A DNA stretch of 64,000 bases, from NCBI GenBank assembly GCA_022575985.1, contig JAKSXM010000266.1, forward strand, positions 1,178,001 through 1,242,000, in the 5' to 3' direction. The notes under the pieces are model-generated. The model was not told the DNA's origin, did not search any database, and worked only from the letters and a program-made list of their open reading frames with translations. Shown here one piece after another: positions 59,255-64,000 of the stretch. Both the position numbers and the translations under genes were made by a program. This DNA is from Anagrus nilaparvatae. Taxonomy: Eukaryota > Arthropoda > Insecta > Hymenoptera > Mymaridae. Numbering within the stretch: position 1 is the stretch's first letter; every line of letters begins with the position of its first letter.

Positions 59255-60090
59255 GTATTGTAAATAGTATAAGTGTATATATGTAAGAGGGGCGAGAGAA
59301 GACGCCGGCACGCACCTTCAGTGCTTGCACGGCTGCCTTTAGCATAACATGCTTTAATAATAAATCCTTTATGTATGTGCTTTATTTAACCTCTTAGAAC
59401 CTTACGTTATACGGAGGTCACCAACAGTTATTTGCACAAGCGATCCAAACCGCATTTTTTGCTTTTATTCCCTCGGAAGTCGATATATATATTGAGATAT
59501 ATACCGCTTTTTCCTTTAATGGAAATAATTAGATAGGTTTGGAGACGTATGGACAAATTGTGGTGAAACTGTGGGATTAGAAGGGATGTTTAGGATAGGT
59601 GGAACTGTAACAATCATTTCAAACTTTATCTATTCATAGCCTTTTGCTATATTACAAAGCGAGCGCGTTACCTCTGCGCTACCGAGCCGGTTAATAAATC
59701 CTTTACAATTAGTAATTAAAATGCAGTAATTTTATTAATTTATTATAACCTTTCTCCACTTCTAACCACCAGTGATAAATATTTGGAATCATAAACATTT
59801 GGTCCTTCGAGCTGTTAATATTTTTCAAAAAATATAGTGCAATTATTATTTGAACGAGATCACGTGACTCCAAGCACGAGGTCGTTTAGACGCCAAGAAC
59901 AGATACATATCTACAACTTCAGTGTTTTTTAATTTGTTTCAGTTAAATTACAATATTTTTTTTTTTGGAGTGCTGATTATATTTGGTGATTATCAAAGTT
60001 CAAATAATTTCAATATAAGTGGTGAAAGTGTTTAATAATCTCAAAGTGCGGCACAAAAATTTTGATACATTCCAAGAATAATTAGAATAA
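59255..60090. other. Composite debris: possible LTR fragment and tRNA-like piece
   Basis: 59,255-59,425 has a U3-R-U5-like look (GCTTGCACGGCTGCC, then AATAATAAATCC, ending near GGAGGTCACCAACAG), but no partner LTR is present. At 59,692-59,640 on the minus strand, CGGCTCGGTAGCGCAGAGGT and AACGCGCTCGCTTTG resemble the D-arm half of a tRNA; no B box follows. Both calls are weak. Confidence 0.3.
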
Positions 60091-60094
60091 AAAT

Positions 60095-60490
60095 TCAACA
60101 TGGCGTATTTTTTCAATAATTAATTCAACATGGCAAGTCTTTATAAAAAAAAATTTAAATAGAATTCAACTTGGTCAATTGCAGAATTGTCAATGTTCAA
60201 CCTGGCGAATTTCAAACGTTTTAAAATTCAACTTGGCGAATTTCAAACTTTTAAAAATTCAACTTGGCGAATTTTAAGAGAAAAGATAATAAAAAAAAAA
60301 AGAATTTCAACAATCATTAAATCAAAATTTTATGTAGAAGACGGCGATCACGTGATTCTTCACCAAAATCCTTTTGACGTCATCGTCTCTGCAAGAAATA
60401 TACCAGGGATCATATCGTTAGAAGACAACGATCACGTGGTCCTCTCCGAAATCTTTTTGGCGCCATCATCTCTTCGTGTGTTGCTATAGC
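60095..60490 (+). repeat. Tandem TTCAACTTGGCGAATTT units, then GATCACGTG duplication
   Basis: Three close copies of AATTCAACTTGGCGAATTTC (about 60,190-60,275) and looser ones before form a ~30-bp repeat. Then CGATCACGTGATTCTTC and CGATCACGTGGTCCTC start two copies of a ~80-bp unit (60,345 and 60,430); a third GATCACGTGACTCC is at 59,868. The open frame 60187-60489 is produced by the repeats and is not supported as a gene. Confidence 0.55.
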
Positions 60491-60784
60491 AGTTCAGTCA
60501 GCGGCCATATTTTTGAATTCTAAATGGACTTTTTCGGCTACCACGATGCATCGACTTGTTGATTTTTCACTTTTTTACTACTCTTAAAATAGAAGATACA
60601 TAAATATTTTTATACGAATTATTCTTAAATTATTTAAAATCAAAATACAAATACTGCTAGTAATTATAATATTTAATATTTTATATTAAATTTTGCTGTA
60701 TATAATTTTGCTGTCTACGGTTGCGGGTTGCGGGGCGATTTTACGCTTTTGTAGAATCAGCCTTAAGGTTGAATTTTGGCGAGC

Positions 60785-61200
60785 AAAAAATATTTTGCCG
60801 TTAATTAAATTTAAATTTTAACGTTAATTTAAGGTAACTTTAACGTTAATTTAATGTAGATTTAACGTTAATTTAATGTTAAATTTAACGTTAAATTTAA
60901 CGTTAAAATTATCGCGCAAAATTGAAGAAAAAAAATCTTCATAATTTTGCTAATCCAACTATGTAGTTATTATGGAAATTACCCTGATGCTTCTAAAATT
61001 AAGCATCATTGCTATTTTTTCATAACTAAATTTTTTGATCAAATTAATGTTCTTTCTAACATTAAATTTAACATTAAATTTAACGTTAAAATTCAACATT
61101 AAATCTAACGTTAAAATTCAACACTAAATTTAACGTTAAAATTTAATGCTAAATTAAACGTTCAAATCTGATATTAAATTTAACGCTAATTTTAACATAA
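60785..61200. repeat. TTTAACGTTAAA palindromic motif clusters
   Basis: AACGTTAA occurs many times at 60,785-60,910 and again at 61,060-61,200, often as the self-complementary TTTAACGTTAAATT. The two clusters flank ~150 bp of unrelated sequence, as arms of a degenerate foldback would. Confidence 0.6.
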
Positions 61201-62152
61201 AAAAAGCATACAACATAACAACCAAAATTTTAGAAACGTTTTTGAAATAAGCCTTTAAACTGTTTCAAATGTCCGCAGAAAAACGTTTCCAAACGTTTTA
61301 TTAATATTTCAGGATGTTTCATCGGCTCCGACTTTTTTCCCTTAAAATTGCTTTTTGGCGTATTTACGGACATTTGGTGTATAAAAAATAAAAAAATTTA
61401 GTATTTTCTTCATTTTTTTATTTTATTAATAGATCAATGAAATACACACACACACAAAAATTGACAATTTATTAAAACTTTGTTTCGATCAATAAACTAC
61501 AGCTGGTTTAGTAACATCATTAGAAATTTCTGTAAATAAAAAAAAATATAAATTTTTTAGCTATTATTCTCTAAAAAAGTTTAAATTTGAATAAATTGCA
61601 ATACCTTCTTGTTTTTTCAATTATATTTCATGACCGTTTTAATTTTTTGAAAATGTAGTCTGAACCTCGAAAGTCAGCTATTTTTAACTGCAGATGTAAA
61701 ATTTTCAATTTAAGAGTTCCGATCGGAACTCCATCTTTTCGAAAAAAAAGTTTTATACCAGATCTCCAATCAGACTCTCAAAATTATTGATTTTTTGAAA
61801 TACAATATTTTTTTTACAATATTTTTTATACAATATTTTGAAATATGATAATAGTTTTCTTCTAACGATAGGTTATTTGCAATTTCTGTATAATTTTAAT
61901 TATAACTTTAATTAAAGTTTTAATTTAATTTAATTTAATTTAATTTAATTTCTTATTTTTTATTCTGTAAAAACTAGTACAATTGCTCGTACTAAATTGC
62001 AAATACCCTGTTCGTAGTAATACTCCCTTTTTGGGGTTAGTCCGGGACCATGACTTCCATAATTCTGCAACAAGTTAAATTAAAAATTACTAGAATTAAA
62101 AATGCTCGAAGAGGAAGGTGATAGCATGAGTGTGTAATCGTGTAAAGTTAGG
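61201..62152. other. Upstream region of the BEL/Pao element
   Basis: It includes (TTTAA)n near 61,920-61,950. If the BEL/Pao element has a 5' LTR, it should end shortly before 62,150. A candidate primer-binding zone around 62,035-62,060 (GGTTAGTCCGGGACC) could not be matched to a tRNA by eye. No second LTR lies in the window. Confidence 0.35.
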
Positions 62153-63295
62153 ATGGAAACATTGAAAAATAATTGGATTAAATTCGAATCTCAAGATGCT
62201 CTTTTATACGATCATCCTGAATACGATTCATTACTTTCAGAGCAACCTTATTTCAAAGATTCTCACTTTGATGCTACTGAATCCACTTACTTAAAAAATG
62301 TAGGCCTCTTCCAACTTTATTTAGATTCTCACCCTTACTCTTCCCTTTATTCAACTGCGATTGATAATAATGTTTTTAATTTTAGAAATACAAATAATGA
62401 TGATAGTGAGAGACTCCCTCGAATAAATTTACCTGAATTTTCTGGTGAATATAAAGACTGGGAATCCTTCCGGGACGTCTTTCAATCTTCGGTCATTGAT
62501 AAACACAATGTTCCTGACGTCACCAAATTGAGACATCTTAGGACATGTCTCAAGGGTGACGCCGAGAATCTTGTCAAGTCATACCCGATTACTACTGAAA
62601 ATTTTGCTATAGTATGGAAAAAATTAGTAGATAAATATGAAAACAAAAAGAGGTTGGTTCATTCGCATATGTCGTCATTATTTTCAATAAAGCCTATGAT
62701 TAAATCCAGTTCATCTGAGTTGAAAAGAATTTTAGTAAGTCTGAACACTCCTTTGTCAGCTCTTAAAATTTCTCTCGTGCTAGTGCTCACGCTAGTGTCG
62801 AAACTTTTACGCCCTTGATACTTAATATACTATAATAATTTATCGCTAACTTCCCAGACAGCCGCAAATGCTGCAATGGTAGTAAAAGCTTCAGATCCCC
62901 CAAGTTTTAACCAATTAATTTCTTTTGTGGATTCTCAAGTCAGTACCCTAGAATCTTTAGAAGAAAACAACACTAAAATAAATCTAAATGAAAAATTAAA
63001 TAATAATTCTAATAATAATGCACTCATAAACTCAAATGTAAATACAATTCCTGCAAAGGTATTTCATAATCAAATTAATTCTTCTAAATTACAATGCCCT
63101 TTATGTTAGAGTGAGCACTTAATTTTTAATTGCACTGATTAAAAAAAATTATCAGTTGAAAAAAGGTTTGATTGCATAAAGCAATTGAAAAGATGCACTA
63201 ACTGCCTTGGCAGTCATACCTTTTTTAAATGCCCTTCAAAAAAACGGTGTAATGCTTGTAAAGGCAAACACCATACAACTTTACACAATAAAAAT
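62153..63295 (+). pseudogene. BEL/Pao retrotransposon gag with zinc knuckles
   Basis: The intact-looking frame 62153-62818 encodes 221 residues with the DUF1759 gag core: LPRINLPEFSGEYKDWESF, then LRHLRTCLKGDAENLVKSYP and IVWKKLVDKYENKKRLVHSH. A frameshift near 62,760 moves the rest of gag to other frames (PPSFNQLISFVDSQVSTLES, 62,898 onward). The knuckle region reads CTNCLGSHTFFKC and CNACKGKHHTTLH (63,212-63,290), typical of BEL/Pao. Stops at 62,816, 63,107 and about 63,294 show gag is broken. Gag would package the element's RNA. Confidence 0.85.
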
Positions 63296-63303
63296 TAATT
63301 AAG

Positions 63304-64000
63304 AATAAAGCTAAGGATTCTAAAACTGATACGGGATCCACAAGCAAAAACAATGATTCAAGTTCGTCTAATGTTGGAGTTTCACAATCTGTTAATTTAT
63401 GTAACCGTTCTATCGATTTATGTCAAAATCCTTGTGACGTTTTATTGTCCACTGCAATCGTTAAAGTTGTTAACGAAGATGGTTTTGAATTCCTCGCTAG
63501 GGCACTCATTGATAATTGCTCTCAAGCATCCTTTATCAGTGAATCGTTATTTAGGAGATTGAAGTTAAACTTTTTGCCTCTTAATATGCCAATATTAGGT
63601 ATAGGTGGCGTTAAAAATTATACTTGTAAAAAATTGGTTAAACTCCATATTAAACCTCACTTTGTTTCGGACTTTTCAATTGAAGTTTTAGCCTTCGTTA
63701 TTTCAAAGGTATCTTCGTACTCACCAATAGCCAGTAAAGGATGTAAAGAATTAGATCATATTTCTGGCCTGTTATTAGCTGATCCGAATTTCGACAAGAG
63801 AGGCCAAATCGAAATTTTACTTAGTGCCTCTACCCACGCTTCTATTATTGAAGAAGGGATTAGAAGAGGCGCTCTGAATGATCCGATAGCTATGAATACT
63901 AAATTTGGCTGGGTCATTTCAGGTAATGCAGGCATTGAGTCTGCTTCTAACATATCGGTGATTTCAGACGCCGAAACTACTCTGTCCTTCGATTTAGAGC
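63304..64000 (+). CDS. BEL/Pao retrotransposon aspartic protease region (partial, runs off the window)
   Basis: An open frame from 63304 to the window end encodes the DUF1758-type retropepsin of BEL/Pao elements. The active-site segment is ARALIDNCSQASFIS (Asp at 63511-63513; family form LLDSGSQ-SFI, so the Gly is Cys here). ILGIGGV, a ISKVSSY segment and LDHISGLLLADPNF follow, then the C-terminal GWVISG (63,905 onward). The Gly-to-Cys change may affect catalysis. It is in a different frame from gag. The RT, RNase H and integrase should lie beyond 64,000. Confidence 0.82.

Noticed and set aside
60187..60489. 100-codon open frame with repeated LANF/QLGEF-like segments
   Set aside because: The apparent repeats are a direct reading of the ~30-bp and ~80-bp DNA repeats; no domain recognised.
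62153..64000. Gypsy or endogenous-retrovirus assignment
   Set aside because: The DUF1759-like gag core, the knuckle spacing and the DUF1758-like protease point to BEL/Pao; no envelope sequence lies within the window.

Overview
This is an AT-rich, intron-containing eukaryotic sequence, most likely from an insect. The clues are an R1-clade LINE remnant, a BEL/Pao retrotransposon, short 65-80 bp introns and a DNMT3-type cytosine methyltransferase. DNMT3 is absent from Diptera such as Drosophila and from Lepidoptera but kept in many Hymenoptera, aphids and some other orders. I cannot name the species. Coding sequence is sparse. Most of the window is repeats: ~155-bp satellites, LINE and LTR fragments, and an unusually dense population of foldback (palindromic) elements from about 120 bp to over 6 kb.

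Layout. 1-8.2 kb: a degraded R1-clade LINE, tandem repeats, a ~155-bp satellite ending in a (CA)n tract, and a second degraded LINE on the minus strand. 8.2-20.6 kb: a possible small three-exon gene (10.49-19.01 kb) whose long second intron holds more satellite and several foldback elements. 20.6-28.9 kb: the main discovery, a 13-exon plus-strand gene reconstructed exon by exon. It joins an N-terminal THAP zinc-finger domain, a PWWP domain and a complete DNMT3-type methyltransferase domain with no ADD domain between the last two. All splice phases agree and the spliced length is divisible by three (746 codons plus stop). Two in-frame stops interrupt it: a TGA exactly where THAP needs its third zinc ligand Cys, and a TAA in a linker exon that can be skipped without changing frame. 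Several introns are almost entirely filled by one foldback element each.

30.8-31.8 kb: an intact intronless SENP/Ulp1 SUMO protease on the minus strand. 32.7-39.1 kb: a plus-strand gene for a coiled-coil, Tyr/Gln/Pro-rich protein. Its exon is split by a 5,058-bp foldback element with a TA target duplication, and removing element plus one TA restores the reading frame. The gene also has a stop and a frameshift, so it is a pseudogene now.

41.3-59.3 kb: an almost unbroken run of foldback elements, some nested. Two of the large ones carry tandem arrays; one array shares its 55-bp monomer with the element at 33-38 kb and shows an exact 440-bp higher-order period. 59.3-64 kb: tRNA-like and LTR-like debris, palindromic simple motifs, then the gag and protease part of a BEL/Pao retrotransposon that runs off the window end.

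The three host-type genes act in neighbouring fields (DNA methylation, SUMO removal, an unknown possibly nuclear protein). I see no evidence of co-regulation beyond proximity.
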